Assembly (NCBI GenBank): GCA_037349105.1
Contig: JAYJMM010000123.1
Span: 620,001-684,000, forward strand
Direction of reading: 5' to 3'
DNA length: 64,000 nucleotides
Origin: Limnomonas spitsbergensis
Taxonomy: Eukaryota; Chlorophyta; Chlorophyceae; Chlamydomonadales
Positions 36,800 through 49,600 of the stretch are shown here, piece after piece. A program made the position numbers and the translations under genes. A model generated the notes under the pieces. It was not told where the DNA came from. It ran no database searches and saw nothing but the letters and a program-made list of their open reading frames with translations. The stretch's first letter is position 1; the number at the start of each line of letters is the position of its first letter.

Positions 36800-39700
36800 A
36801 GTCGGTAGTCAATAGCCTGGCTGAGCTCAATACCCAAATTGACTGTTGGTATGAATTGTGATCACCTAACAAATTGAAATATACCTGTAGAAGCGCCTTG
36901 ACGAGCTGATCAAAAACCACCCCTTACATGCCCTGTAATTTTGAATTATGACTGAGAATTTAATTCTAATGGGTTCCGGAGGTGGTAGGTGGGTGGGTGG
37001 TAGGCTTGGGTGCTCGATTTTTTTTGGGGGCATGGGGTCCCCAGCTTTTTTTTTGCCCTCCCCCCGTCTGTTACCGGTATATATCTACATTCCCCAATTA
37101 TTTTCTCTAATTGTGTACCCCCTGTGTTATTTTCTTCTCCATCCGCTGTAATTGCTGCGCATGCATCTGGAATGGGCCCAACCTAATATTTGATGGGGAT
37201 ACTATTGCTAACTCGGACTCGCTTCCCATGCTTTGCTTTTTTGAAATTTGCAAGTTGTTTTCATAGGATTTTGGCTGGGTTCAACACAGTTACTTAGTAT
37301 TTCGTGTACTGGTATGTAATTACGGTTCATTACCTGGTATGGCATACCGGTGATATGATACATAATTGAGCGGAATTATGTTTTTAGCTTACACGCAATT
37401 AAAAGCGAGCAATAAAGTATATAATTCAGATAGCAAGTGTCGTAGATTCGAATTGCCTTTCCTCCAAATCCGTGTTCTTTAGGGGTGAGGGATTCATCAA
37501 AATACGAATTATCCATTGTCAACGCCAATGTCAGTCGGACATTAAGTCTTAATATATTTTGGTCAGAGGGAAGCATAACATGAATGGTAAATTTATGCCT
37601 GAGGGAACTGAAGGCAGTTAAAATCTACGTAGGTTATAGGGGATTCCTGACTTTCTGGAACATGAGTCATGCGTTTGCGCTTTGCAGACGGGGCAGGCTA
37701 CTACTTATTGCGTGCCTCCCCGTATAAAGATGTCGTGACAATAAGAGCTACTCCCATGTGCAGTTTGTGAAGTTGTTACAGTCCAGCGGGGCATCACATT
37801 TAATGCATGGGACTTGTGCCCACGTTCAAATGTCCTGAACTCTTTATATGGCGGGTAGGTTCCATGCCGTAATCCCCCTTAGCGGTCCACCCCTAGTGTT
37901 TGGCCATCTAAAATTACGCTGTAAGCCACTTGCTGTAATTGCAATGCTTTGGGTGTGGTTCTTGTTGAGTGCCTGCATTTTGCACCGTGATTGTTCACCA
38001 AAAGTGTTAATTGCCCACATTGGGCGCTTGTACGCTTAAAGCAAGATCAAGGCAATGAACTTGTAAAGTAATACCGAGGCTCGCGCTTCCCGCATCTAAT
38101 AATAAATCTCAGCCTGTATCTCAGGCCAGACCTCAGCCTGGATATTAGATCAGATCTCAGACTCGATCTCAGACTGGATCTCAGACAGGCGCACCCCTGG
38201 GATGGAATGCCCTGAAGAACGACCTATCGGTCTATGCACTCTCAGACACCTTCGCGATGTCCTTGGGCAAGCTCCCCTTGCTGGTCGGCAATGCACTCGA
38301 AGTCCACATGGATCTTGGACGTGAGATCATGGAGCACCGTGCGTAGGTGTTCATCGGCATCGACACCTCATTCCACTAGGTGGCAGCCAATGCGCTGGGC
38401 TCCTAGCAAGGAGCCAGAGGGAGGCGCTTCTGCCTAAGCTAAGCGCATGCGGCAAGGAGTGGCAGAGCGAGGTTGTGTGAAATGTGGCAGAATGCCCAAA
38501 GCGCTGACCCGTTGGAAGAAACTGTGAGCACCTTACTTCCCGGCTCAAAAGAGACGCCCAGTCCGGCTGGGGCCGGGGCGGCTGCATGGCCGCTACATCG
38601 CTCCCGGCAAACATGTCCTTTGCTAGCGTCGCGGCGGCGTAATGCACTTCTTGGTGCTACACAACTGTGACTGCATCAAGGGGGGCACGTTATACAACAG
38701 CACCCGATGGGTCGAGGGATTTTGTCTGAGGTATTCTCCCTCAGGTTCTAGGTCCCTGAGGCACCTCAGCGTTTGGGATTGAGGATTGAGGCTCAAGTTC
38801 AGGCTCGGACACTGGCGCAAGAATGGGGATGCTGGCCGGGATGGGGATAGGGATGAAGGTGAGGATAGGGAAGGGGATGGAAATAGGGATGGGGGTGGGG
38901 GTCAGAATAGAGAAGAGAGGGGTTGCTTGGCCTTTCAAGTTTTGCTGCTTGTTGTCACAATGGAAGGGGCCGGCAAAGGTGGTTCAAGTGGGCAATAAGG
39001 ATGTTCCGAATTTTGTTTGGCGTCGTACTGGTAGGATCAAACAGCTTTTGTTCATCCAGGCTTAAATTAGGGTGGGGTGCATGTGAGTGATGTGTACCTG
39101 CGGATGTCATTTCTCAACTTCAGGGTTGATGGCTGGTCTGAGCCAGTTGGTGCCATCAATGTTGATGTAATAAGGGATTATAACCATAATGATTTGTTGC
39201 GTTGTCTTCAGGGTTCTGTATACGGTACCATCAGGGGGTACCACATACGCTTGACATGCGACATACATGTGTAATGTATACTTCCGGGGCGGCACTGACC
39301 CTAGTTTTTTCAGGGTGAGCCACCTTGAGTTGCACTAAAAGTCAATCATGACCATGCCAGAGCCTACCTTCAGCAGGTGGCTTGGCTTGCTGCACCAAGC
39401 CATGCTGGCCGTAGGTAGAGTTGTAGCTGACGTGCAGCTCAAGCCCTATAAAATAAACACGCATTTTATCCCTGGCTGCCTTTGGCTAGGTGTGCGCACT
39501 TTGACGCAGAAGAAAATCTAAAGAATACATGCATGTGTGAAAGGGTATTCAAAGCTAAGAAGTCAGTTTGGATCTGTCACATAGAATTGAAGGTCCATGT
39601 AATGACTTTCAATCATGAACACATTACTGGTAAGTGGTTATTTAATGGCGTTGTAAAATGCTGGAAGCTGCCACAAACATGTATTCCGTCTTTTTGCCTA

Positions 39701-40320
39701 GTGTTACTGAATTTCTTAAAACAAGATGGAACACCCATCCTCAAAAATGTCCATCCACCCCTGCTGGCTGACACCCTGTGCCCGGAACCCAGGAAAACTT
39801 TGACCTTGCAGTCAAAACAATATTGGGTACATACGGGATGAACTAGCATTCGATTAGGCATTTTTCAAGATATCACAAATCTGGCATGTTATGAAGTGTA
39901 ATTTATGTGGCCACAGCTTCAGTGCACATCCCAGGCCGCCTCATGACAGTATTTCTGAATTCTCGTCGAGCTTCACACTTGACGCATGGGACTCCCCTTT
40001 TAGCATTATCAATAACTGAGACACACAGCAAGATAAACCAGTGAGGGCCCTCCTGGGTTCCCTACCAGCAAACAGCCACATTGTGGCCAAGGTAACCTCA
40101 CGTACCGCATGATTATTGCGCCCTTGCATGAGCCTGTGCTTGAGCCCTGACCCTCAAACGTCAAACCATAAGGGCCTAAAGGTCCCAGCAGCTGAGGGGG
40201 GCAGGGTTTCCACCGGCCGGCATCCCCCTTCACGCGCCTCTCTCTATCTGTGCCTGTGCTACAGCCTGAACCCTGAGCTCTCAAGCACATCACGGCCCCA
40301 AAAACTGAGGGACGAGGTCT
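36800..40320. other. Gene-poor stretch with coding-like fragments
   Basis: No complete gene seen. At 38205-38340 a plus frame reads NALKNDLSVYALSDTFAMSL then GKLPLLVGNALEVHMDLGRE before a stop, which looks like a fossil coding fragment. A GGGATG-rich degenerate microsatellite lies at 38823-38910. At 37518-37620 is a copy of a dispersed repeat also at 1562 and 26137. Confidence 0.4.
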
Positions 40321-40324
40321 CCAC

Positions 40325-40653
40325 CGAAAATTTGAAGTGGAGTTCCTCAACCCTCTGCTGCTCCGCCTCCTCCATACGCTCCACGTGCAAGCTGGGGCCT
40401 GGAAGGCCAGCCTGACGAGGTTTGGAAAGCACTGGGGCCTCGGATAGTCTTCGTCGGTAGCTTTCAAGTACATATCCTGCGCCTCACGGCGGTCAGCACG
40501 TTGGTCAGAGGGCGGGCCTGCTGTTGAGCAGTGCTGCGGCGCTGCCGGTAGCGGTACGCCGATAAGCACTCGTCCATCAGCTGATACACACGGTCCAAAC
40601 CCCCTCTTGGCAGCTGGTCCCCAGCCCTGGGTGCATGCAGCCTCCTTGCCCGC
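40325..40653 (-). CDS. Two probable exons of an unidentified minus-strand gene
   Basis: Exon 40653-40488 reads RARRLHAPRAGDQLPRGGLD then RVYQLMDECLSAYRYRQRRS and TAQQQARPLTNVLTA. It ends at a GTGAGG donor and joins in phase, over a 76-nt intron, to 40411-40325: AGLPGPSLHVERMEEAEQQR then VEELHFKFS. The composition is charged and helical, quite unlike the flanks. The second donor (GTGGAG) is weak. I could not identify the protein or place further exons; upstream candidates would lie beyond the satellites, near 44.0-44.4 kb. Confidence 0.4.
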
Positions 40654-40733
40654 CTGGAAATGGTGGAAGCTGTATGCCATCCACTTGGTGCGTGTTTATC
40701 ACAATTGTGCTTTGCATCATTTTCCTGGATGCA

Positions 40734-40805
40734 TGAATATATGTCAATGACATTTAACCTCTGGGCCCTGCTTAAAAAGGCTCGGCCGCGTGGGCGCCCA
40801 AATGT
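40734..40805. mobile_element. Copy of dispersed palindromic MITE-like repeat
   Basis: TCAATGACATTTAACCTCTG then GGCCCTGCTTAAAAAGGC and TCGGCCGCGTGGGCGC. This is the opposite orientation of the copy at 16431. Confidence 0.55.
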
Positions 40806-41019
40806 CCCGTTGTGAGATAAGGAAGTTAAGGCATGAATATATGTGTACCAAACTACCCTCTTTGTTTGTCTTAATTTATTCGCTTCATGTTTAGGCTTGG
40901 TGCCTACTGGCATGAGTGGATCTGCAATAAGGCCTAGTGCATTTGGCTGTAACTATAGGAATTACGGATGGGCTCTGACAGTCTGACGGCAAAGACAAGT
41001 GTCCCGACGGTCCAAACAA

Positions 41020-41865
41020 AGGTTCTGAATGAACTGAAGTGCATCACGCTGAACAGCCTTGCAGGACTCTGACGACACTGAGCTGTGGCCCTATGGTCCA
41101 GCCAAAGGTTCTGAATTCACTGAGTTTCATCAGGCTGAACAGCCAACAACATTACAGCATAATGCACAGAAGTGCAGGCCAGTGGTCCCGAAGAATGCAC
41201 GAAAACTGAAGGAATTTTGAGGGGGCCCTGTCGGCAATGAGCTGTGGCCATAAGATCCAGCCATAGGTTCTGAATTCACTGAGTTACATCATGATGAACA
41301 GCCAGCAACCTTACAGCAGAGTGCACAGAAGTGCAGGCCAGTGGGCCCGAAGAATGCACAGAAACAGAAGGAATTATTGATGAGCTCTGACGGCAATGAG
41401 CTGTGGCCCCATGGTCCAGCCATGGGTTCTGAATTCACTGAGTTACATCACGCTGAACAGCCAACAACCTTACAGCAGATTGCACAGAAGTGCAGGCCAG
41501 TGGGCCCGAAGAATGCACAGAAACTGAAGGAATTTTGAGGGGGCCCTGTCGGCAATGAGCTGTGGCCATAAGGTCCTGCCATAGGTTCTGAATTCACTGA
41601 GTTACATCATGATGAACAACCAGCAACCTTACAGCAGAGTGCACAGAAGTGCAGGCCAGTGGGCCCGAAGAATGCACAGAAACTGAAGGAAATTTGAGAG
41701 GGCCCTGTCGGCAATGAGCTGTGGCCATAAGGTCCAGCCATATGTTCTGAATTCACTGAGTTACATCATGATGAACAGCCAGCAACCTTGCAACACAGTG
41801 CACATAAGCTCAGGCCAAACAAAGGGCACACAGCATAGGCAGGAACTGAAGGAATTAAGAAGTAC
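41020..41865. repeat. 159-bp satellite, about five copies
   Basis: The landmark TCTGAATTCACTGAG recurs at about 41110, 41269, 41428, 41587 and 41746, a constant 159-bp step. Units also share GAGCTGTGGCC, GAACAGCCA(A/G)CAACCTT and GTGCACAGAAGTGCAGGCC. A diverged leading copy starts near 41020. Related sequence occurs at 58880-59090. Confidence 0.92.
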
Positions 41866-41964
41866 TGAAGGCATACTGGCAGTGCACAAATTGGACTGGG
41901 TAATAAATTGGTCCTAGACCCACAACAACTCTGCCAATGACGCAACAGCCAACAATTGCCGCGG

Positions 41965-44000
41965 TGTCAGACCCACCAGCATGGTACAGTAAATAAAGAC
42001 ATGCGCTGAGCGCCGCTGCACCCACCAGCATGGTACAGTAAATAAGGGCATGCCCTGTGCACCCCTGCACCCACCAGCAGGGTACAGTAGATAAGGACAT
42101 GCGCTCCGCAAGTGCGTGTGCACCTCCGCACCCACCATTAGGGTATAGTAAATAAGGGCAGGTGCTGTGCAAGTGCGTTTGCACCGCTGCACCCACCAGC
42201 AGGGTATAGTAAACAAGGGCAGGTGCTGCGCACCGCTCTGCCTACCAGCAGGGTATAGTAAACAAGGGCAGGTGTTGCGCACCGCTCTGCCCACCAGCAG
42301 GGTATAGTAAATAATGGCAGGTGCTGCGCACCGCTCTGCCCACCAGCAGGGTAAAGTAAACAAGGGCAGGTGCTGCGCAACGCTCTGCCCACCAGCAGGG
42401 TAAAGTAAACAAGGGCAGGTGCTGCGCACCGCTCTGCCCACCAGCAGGGTATAGTAAACAAGGGCAGGTGCTGCGCACCGCTCTGCCCACCAGCAGGGTA
42501 TAGTAAACAAGGGCAGGTGCTGCGCACCGCTCTGCCCACCAGCAGGGTATAGTAAACAAGGGCAGGTGCTGCGCACCGCTCTGCCCACCAGCAGGGTATA
42601 GTAAATAAGGGCAGGTGCTGCGCACCGCTCTGCCCACCAGCAGGGTAGAGTAAACAAGGGCAGGTGCTGCGCACCGCTCTGCCCACCAGCAGGGTAGAGT
42701 AAACAAGGGCAGGTGCTGCGCACCGCTCAGCCCACCAGCAGGGTATAGTAAACAAGGGCAGGTGCTGCGAAACGCTCTGCCCACCAGCAGGGTATAGTAA
42801 TTAAGGGCAGGTGCTGCGCAACGCTCTGCCCACCAGCAGGGTATAGTAAACAAGGGCAGGTGCTGCGCAACGCTCTGCCCACCAGCAGGGTATAGTAAAC
42901 AAGGGCAGGTGCTGCGCAACGCTCTGCCCACCAGCAGGGTATAGTAAATAAGGGCAGGTGCTGCGCACCGCTCTGCCCACCAGCAGGGTATAGTAATTAA
43001 GGGCAGGTGCTGCGCACCGCTCTGCCCACCAGCAGGGTATAGTAATTAAGGGCAGGTGCTGCGCACCGCTCTGCCCACCAACAGGGTAGAGTAAACAAGG
43101 GCAGGTGCTGCGCACCGCTCTGCCCACCAGCAGGGTATAGTAAATAAGGGCAGGTGCTGCGCACCGCTCTGCCCACCAGCAGGGTATAGTAAACAAGGGC
43201 AGGTGCTGTGCAACGCTCTGCCCACCAGCAGGGTATAGTAAAGAAGGGCAGGTGCTGCGCAACGCTCTGCCCACCAGCAGGGTATAGTAAATAAGGGCAG
43301 GTGCTGCGCAACGCTCTGCCCACCAGCAGGGTATAGTAATTAAGGGCAGGTGCTGCGCAATGCTCTGCCCACCAGCAGGGTATAGTAAACAAGGGCAGGT
43401 GCTGCGCAACGCTCTGCCCACCAGCAGGGTATAGTAAATAAGGGCAGGTGCTGCGCACCGCTCTGCCCACCAGCAGGGTATAGTAATTAAGGGCAGGTGC
43501 TGCGCAACGCTCTGCCCACCAGCAGGGTATAGTAATCAAGGGCAGGTGCTGCGCACCGCTCTGCCCACCAGCAGGGTACAGTAAACAAGGGCAGGTGCTG
43601 CGCACCGCTCTGCCCACCAGCAGGGTATAGTAATCAAGGGCAGGTGCTGCGCACCGCTCTGCCTACCAACAGGTTATAGTAAACAAGGGCAGGTGCTGCG
43701 CACCGCTCTGCCCACCAGCAGGGTGTAGTAAATAAGGGCAGGTGCTGCGCACCGCTCTGCCCACCAGCAGGGTATAGTAAATAAGGGCAGGTGCTGCGCA
43801 ATGCTCTGCCCACCAGCAGGGTATAGTAAACAAGGGCAGGTGCTGCGCACCGCTCTGCCCACCAGCAGGGTACAGTAAACAAGGGCAGGTGCTGCGCAAC
43901 GCTCTGCCCACCAGCAGGGTATAGTAATCAAGGGCAGGTGCTGCGCACCGCTCTGCCCACCAGCAGGGTATAGTAAATAAGGGCAGGTGCTGCGCTTTGC
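41965..44000. repeat. 49-bp satellite, about 37 copies (plus longer diverged units at the left edge)
   Basis: Unit AGGGCAGGTGCTGCGCACCG then CTCTGCCCACCAGCAGGG and TATAGTAAACA, 49 bp, from about 42180 to 43990. The left edge (41965-42180) has four diverged, longer units. Because 49 is 1 mod 3 and lacks stops, all three minus frames stay open for hundreds of codons; these are not genes. Common variants are ACCGC/AACGC and AAACA/AATTA/AATAA. Confidence 0.95.
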
Positions 44001-44009
44001 AAGTGCGTG

Positions 44010-44450
44010 TGCAACGATGCACGGACATGCGGCACCGAGCGGCCAAGCCTGTCCCTTCATACATGTTCTCTTCCAACGGGATCTGTGCTGTTGGTGTGAC
44101 ACTACTGGAAGGCATGGAAGTTGGGCGCTGCACATTTAAGGGTGAAGTCCTGTGCATGCAGGTAAGGCTCAATGCATATATCACATGCCACATGGGTGCG
44201 GCAATGTGCCTGGCTGTACCTGCAAGTAGGGTGTTGTGCCCTTAAGCACGCTTACGGGGCGCTGTGTTTCATGGCTGCAGTGCAATGCTTACGAGGGGTG
44301 CGATGCGCATGTGCATTGAGCGCTGCAGCTCAATTGGAATAGTCTCCTGTAGAACCAGCTCCAAGCTTCTGGGCTGGAAATTGGGAGAAAGCCATGCAGT
44401 TCTGCAGCAAGCTCCGCTGCCAGCCCCAAAGCCTGAGGACAGGTAGGCTT
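44010..44450. other. Coding-like segment, strand and gene unresolved
   Basis: Both strands read plausibly here. On minus, 44373-44293 gives PRSLELVLQETIPIELQRSM with HMRIAPL before a GTAAGC donor; 44140-44020 gives RPTSMPSSSVTPTAQIPLEE with NMYEGTGLAARCRMS. On plus, 44070-44161 gives NGICAVGVTLLEGMEVGRCT then FKGEVLCMQ before a GTAAGG donor. I could not join exons in phase on plus, so neither model is firm. Confidence 0.25.
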
Positions 44451-44724
44451 TCCAGCGTACCGTATTTAAGGCTGTATATGGCCTCTAAACCATCAGATGT
44501 TCGCGATATCGCGAGTTGCTTTCGTCATAAACATCAATATGCGAACGTTGGCAAAAGAGAACTGATGACAAGGACGTAGATGATTTTGGTCGCATGCAAT
44601 AGCGCGCTCCATCGCTTGAAATGAAGAAAGAAAAGAGCGTCGTAGCTGAAACCGGGATCTGGAACCTAGGAAAATATTGCTGCCTGGTCCGAGTTCTAGA
44701 AGTCGTCATAGCACTTCTCAATTA

Positions 44725-44795
44725 CCGGTGTACGGCATTTAAAATCCCGTATTCCTCAAGCCACGCTCAGGCGTTTTCTTTCTTTCTTTCAATTG
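44725..44795 (+). mobile_element. 5'-truncated LINE 3' end
   Basis: About 70 bp nearly identical to the 3' UTR and (CTTT)n tail of the full LINE at 55875-55945 (GGTGTACGGCATTT.., GTATTCCTCAAGCCACGCTC). Upstream similarity stops abruptly, as expected of a severely 5'-truncated retrotransposition product. Confidence 0.85.
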
Positions 44796-45478
44796 TTTTT
44801 CACACTGTCAAACGCTATTCTCGAAATGGTTTATGAGTGATTTTCCTGCATGGAAACACAGAATCGGTGGTGCTATAGTCACCTGTCAGGTTTCGGACCG
44901 CCCGCTGGGAATTTCTTGGACACCAGTGTATACAAGCCATGGGTATCCGACATATTGGCCATATTCTAGTCGTTCGATGGATCAGCACTTCACGAGCTTA
45001 GAAAACCTAGCCTTCACCCGGAGAACCCTGGGACAAATTCGCGAAATTCGGCATGGCATACCGGTATCAGGCGAGGTTGCAGATTTGAAGGGCAAAGGGA
45101 AATCTCTGGGGATATTGGTCATGCATGGTAACTGCCAACTGTGGCTGTTACTGTTTGGATAGTTCAGGAGTTGGAGACTTCATCAATCATTATCTGTTTT
45201 GCCACAGCATTTTGCATGGTGACTAATATGCATGCATGCATGCTGCATGGATGCATGGTTACTTTGGGGCCAGTGGGGGGGCATCTCCTTATCTGGGCAT
45301 GCATGGGGGCTGGCTGCTGGCCTGCAATCATCTTCATGTCTCTATTTGCTAGTGTGTATGCCAGTATGTGCCTAAAAAATATTTTTTGACTGAAAAGTAC
45401 TGATACTCCAAGCCCGCCGTATTGAAGCGGAGCGGAGCGGACCGGAGCAGAAGCGTATCCGGATCGTGCTACCTTGAT

Positions 45479-46065
45479 TTCAGCCCGGCCATCGGGGTGG
45501 ACTGTGTAGGTCGTGGTGTCTTGAGTACAATAGAAGGCCGCACCCGTGGCTGTGCCTTTGCCATGTGTAGATAGGGCCGAGCCATCGGTGTAGTAAGCTG
45601 GTATATCGTGCCAACGAAGGGGGTAGGAGGGTGCGTACGGTGGAAGGGTTGCCGGGCTTGGCTGGGCTGAGGGTGGAGGTGCAAGGATTGTGGTGGGCAG
45701 AGGAAGGAGATTTGCCTGGCCAAAACCGGGAGGGAGTAAGTAGCGCGAAGGGTGGGAGGAGCCCAGGGCCAAGGTGGGAGCAACATATGGGAAAGTACGG
45801 GTTGTATCTCCAAGAGTGTTTGAGATGAGGAGGAGGAGAAGTTCAAATTTCGGCATGCCTGCGTTAGCAATATCGGCCGGTGTGAGATGGTCGGGGGGAA
45901 GAAAAGGTAAATGGGTGTGGTGGAGGTTGGTGTAAGAAATATGGCGATGGCCAGTGTTGAGGAGGGTCATGAATTTGGCATGTTTCCAATTGGGAACAAC
46001 GATGAAGGTCGATGTATGTATGTGGGGTCGTTTTTGAAGGGATGCCAACGACCATCGGATAGCCT
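45479..46065 (-). mobile_element. Old LINE copy, fragment left of the 16-kb insertion
   Basis: The minus strand is closely similar to 53749-54342 of the full LINE (segment before and into the RNase H domain, e.g. HDIPAYYTDGSALS). It stops at 46065/46068, where the CACTA element begins; the continuation of the same LINE copy resumes at 62210. Confidence 0.93.
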
Positions 46066-46068
46066 TGA

Positions 46069-46097
46069 CACTATGACAGAACCCCCCCTATTTATCA
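46069..46097 (+). repeat. Left terminal inverted repeat of the CACTA element
   Basis: 29 bp identical to the reverse complement of 62178-62206. The TGA target duplication precedes it. Confidence 0.93.
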
Positions 46098-46340
46098 GGT
46101 TGGGCATGACATTATCAAGGGGTTATCAAGGCCCAGCCTGATAAATTGCCTGTTATTACACCATAAGCTTGATAAACCCTTCACGGTTGATTATGCGTTG
46201 ATTATCACCTTGATAATGGTGCTCAGGGTTGATTGGCAAATCATGGCAAGTTCGGAGAGCTGGTTTATCATGCCTCTTTGATTGATAAGCCTGTTGAGAT
46301 GGAACGCTCACTTATCAGGCCTATCAGGGGTTGGTTGATA
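46098..46340. repeat. Left subterminal TTATCA/TGATAA repeats
   Basis: At least ten occurrences of TTATCA, TGATAA or GATTAT in both orientations, e.g. ATTATCAAGG, CTTGATAAAC, GATTGATAAGCC, CTTATCAGG. They mirror the motif density at the right end. Confidence 0.8.
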
Positions 46341-46624
46341 GGAAGATCTGGTGGGTCAGATGCCTCACCATAGTCATGGTCATGCGCACATAGCTAGACT
46401 AGGTAGTTGTAGAGGCAGATTTACTCCGCCCGTAGCTTGTCCGCTCCTGTAGGAAGACCTTGCGTTTTTCTGCACTGGACATTTCCACGCGTTGTTCCAG
46501 TGATAGAATAGCATCAGAGTATAATTGTAAATAAATAACTCAAAGCTGTGCAAAGCGCTGCGTGTGCAACATTCACAGTCTCACTGAAGTCCAAGCCATA
46601 AATACGGCAGTAGTAAACCATACG

Positions 46625-49600
46625 ATGCATATGCGCCTCCGTCTATATAATGGTACTCTTCGGCTGATCCCGACCCTGTTCCCCACGCTCATCATCGGCC
46701 CTGGGGGCCGGGCCTGCCTGGGGCTGTTTGGTACCCTCCCCCTCGGCCACAAAGACAATTGCAACCTCATGCGCCAAGCCCTCGCCAACTCCAACAGCAA
46801 GAAACGCAAGGTATCCAGTCTACTCCCTCCCTTACCCATACCTTCCATGCTTTTTCCCATGCTCATACCCATGCTCATACCACTATCATCCATAACTTAC
46901 CTTACCTCCTCCCCCCCTTCTTCAACTCACATCACCCTCCCACCATCTCCAATCTCCAATCACAGTCCCTGGCCATGGACGTGGACAACGTGGACACCGC
47001 CTAGTACCCCTGGTTCACGCTCCACTTCTACATCAGACCCGTTGACAGACTCACCACCACTTAGTCCAGCCTCTTCGCTTAGCCCAAATCATGACAGCAT
47101 CTTTCCTGATCTTCATCCAGTATCTAGGCTCAATCTTAGTTCAAATAGTACGGACACATATATACGGCTTTTTACCATGCAGTTTTCTGTTACCATGCAG
47201 TTCTCTGCGATTTCTCATGACTTGCTCTCTATTACACATGTATGCTCCATCCTAGCAGCCTTCATTGCTGTAATCCTGCTCCTCCATTTCACTCGAATCT
47301 CAACATATCTCTCGTCTTCTCTCCCTACCACTACTACTCCATCCAGCACCCCGCCCCCACCACCATCCATCCCCTCAGCTACAACATCCATTCCTAACCT
47401 TAAAGCCACTGCTGCTACATGGCACCGTTTCCTTCACATCAAAAAAATCTCAAAACTAACACCCATTCAACGTCATCGCGGCCAATATTTCCTCGGCCAT
47501 TTACGACGTCTCCTCACACGCAACCAGAGACGTTTCCCCCACACGTACCACCTCCACTTCCCACTCATCCAGGCCATCTCACGCATCCAAAAAGCCCGCC
47601 ACACCTCCTCTCACACCGCCCCCAAGCATCGTTCACAACACCCCCGACCTCCACCACGGGGTGGGGACGTTTCAGCAAACCACCCGCCTCTCACGCCAAC
47701 ACATGACCCACTACCACACGGCCTCGCTTTCTATGAGCGCCAATCTCTTGGATTCTGCCAAATCCACGCTCTTAATAACCTTAGTGGTCGTGCCATCACG
47801 ACCCCCCCCGATGTCTTGGCATGGTGTCGCTACCGGTCCACCAATCCCATTCTACCACACCATGCCCAACTCCTCAACCCATCAGTGCCTCATCCACAAT
47901 TCCACAGTTCTCGGGGTAACTTCACTGATGCCCTCTTTGCTTTATGGCTTTTTGATACTCACCAACTCCACAAACTCGACATCATGGATCGCACCAATCT
48001 CCCTCTCTCCCCCACACATTTGGCCAATCTCGCCTCCATCACCCTTCAAGATCTGGATTATGCCCTTACTTCCCTCCAACTACAAGACCCCACATTTGCC
48101 TATCCCGGTTTCATCCTTCACACACATGAACCTGGTGACTACTTCCATGCCTCCGTGCTCTTAAAACCCGGCGTTGGAAAACCTTGGCTCTGGGTCGACT
48201 CCGACTCCCCATCCCGCATGGACCTTACTTCTGATCACAACCTCCAACTCCTCCGCCAACTCGGCAGGCATGCCTTTGCTCTCGTCCCTGCCTCTTCCCT
48301 TACCGCTTGCCTTGCTTTCCCCTTTACCCTCCCTCAGCCAAACAGCCACATCACCATTCCTGATTCTCCCCCGCCACACCCCATCCCCCCTTCCCTCCTC
48401 ACTCACCCCTACCACACTTCCATCGACCACACTTTCCCAGACCGTGCCCCGCTCGCGCCTCCACCCCCTGTCTATACCCCTCGCCCCCACGTCTCTTCGG
48501 CTCCCCCCGTTGCCCAGCCCACACCCCTATACCCCTCTTTACCTCCCCCCCCACTCCCCTCCCCACCCCGACATGTCCCCCACCCTCTCGATATCATCTC
48601 CACTTTCAATATCGCTGGCCTCCGTGCCAACACTGCCGATGTCAGCACCTTCATCAACACACACCGCCCAAAAATTTTCTTTGGCCAAGAAACTCACCTC
48701 TTTGCCTCCCAACAATCCACTTTCCTTCCTGAAATCCGCCAAGCCTTTCCTCACTATCATGTCTACCTGAGCAGCGTGCCTACACCCCCTACTCTTGCTT
48801 ACGCCCGGCCAAATATCTGTGCACCCGGGGGTGTCTTCCTCGCCATCCACAATGACGCCCACCCACATACCTTCATCCGCCATCCGGTACCCCCTCTTAT
48901 CGAAGGATATTGCATCCATCTCCAACTTCCCATGGTCGCTGGCCGCACCCTTCATGTCCTTAGTGTTTACCTCCCTCCGGGCTCTAACCTCATTTCACCT
49001 GCTTGTCAAAAATACATGGCAGATACTATCCATGACAGTGACCCCGCTAGTGACATCTTCCTCGTTGGTGGGGACTTCAACCACCACCTCCAATCTACTC
49101 GACCTGATCGCACGTTCCTCTCCTTCCTTGCCTCCAACAGACTTATCCCCATTAATGCTACCACATCCAAACATCTCACACACATGCCGCACTCCTCTAC
49201 AATGCAAGCCTCCATGTTGGATGATATCCTCATCTCTGATAATGCTTTTCACCTCTCTGGCCTACTCCCCACCGCAGTTGAGTGCTCTGTCCCTCTTCAA
49301 TCCCTCTACGCTCCTGACCACCTGCCCCTCACCTTCAAGTGCCCTCCAAACCTCTTTCAACTACCCATGCACCCCCGTCCTCCCTTGCAACCCCTCACCT
49401 CGTCACGCCTCCGCAACACACCTCCTCGCCCTTCCAACGCTACACCTCCCCCCCCAACCACCATCAAACAGCCTATACCCTCCCACACCTTACAGCTTAC
49501 ACGGGAGGCTATTTTCTCTGACCTCTCCACTGCCTCCGATGCCTTGCTCGCCCACACTTCCGCCCTCATCAACGACTCGGGCGTCCAACACCACTATCAA

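Noticed and set aside
40009..40680. 223-codon minus ORF
   Set aside because: It runs through exon-intron boundaries of the better spliced model at 40325-40653 in the wrong frame.
41914..44193. Overlapping minus ORFs of 150-270 codons
   Set aside because: Frames through the stop-free 49-bp satellite; no start, splice or codon signal.
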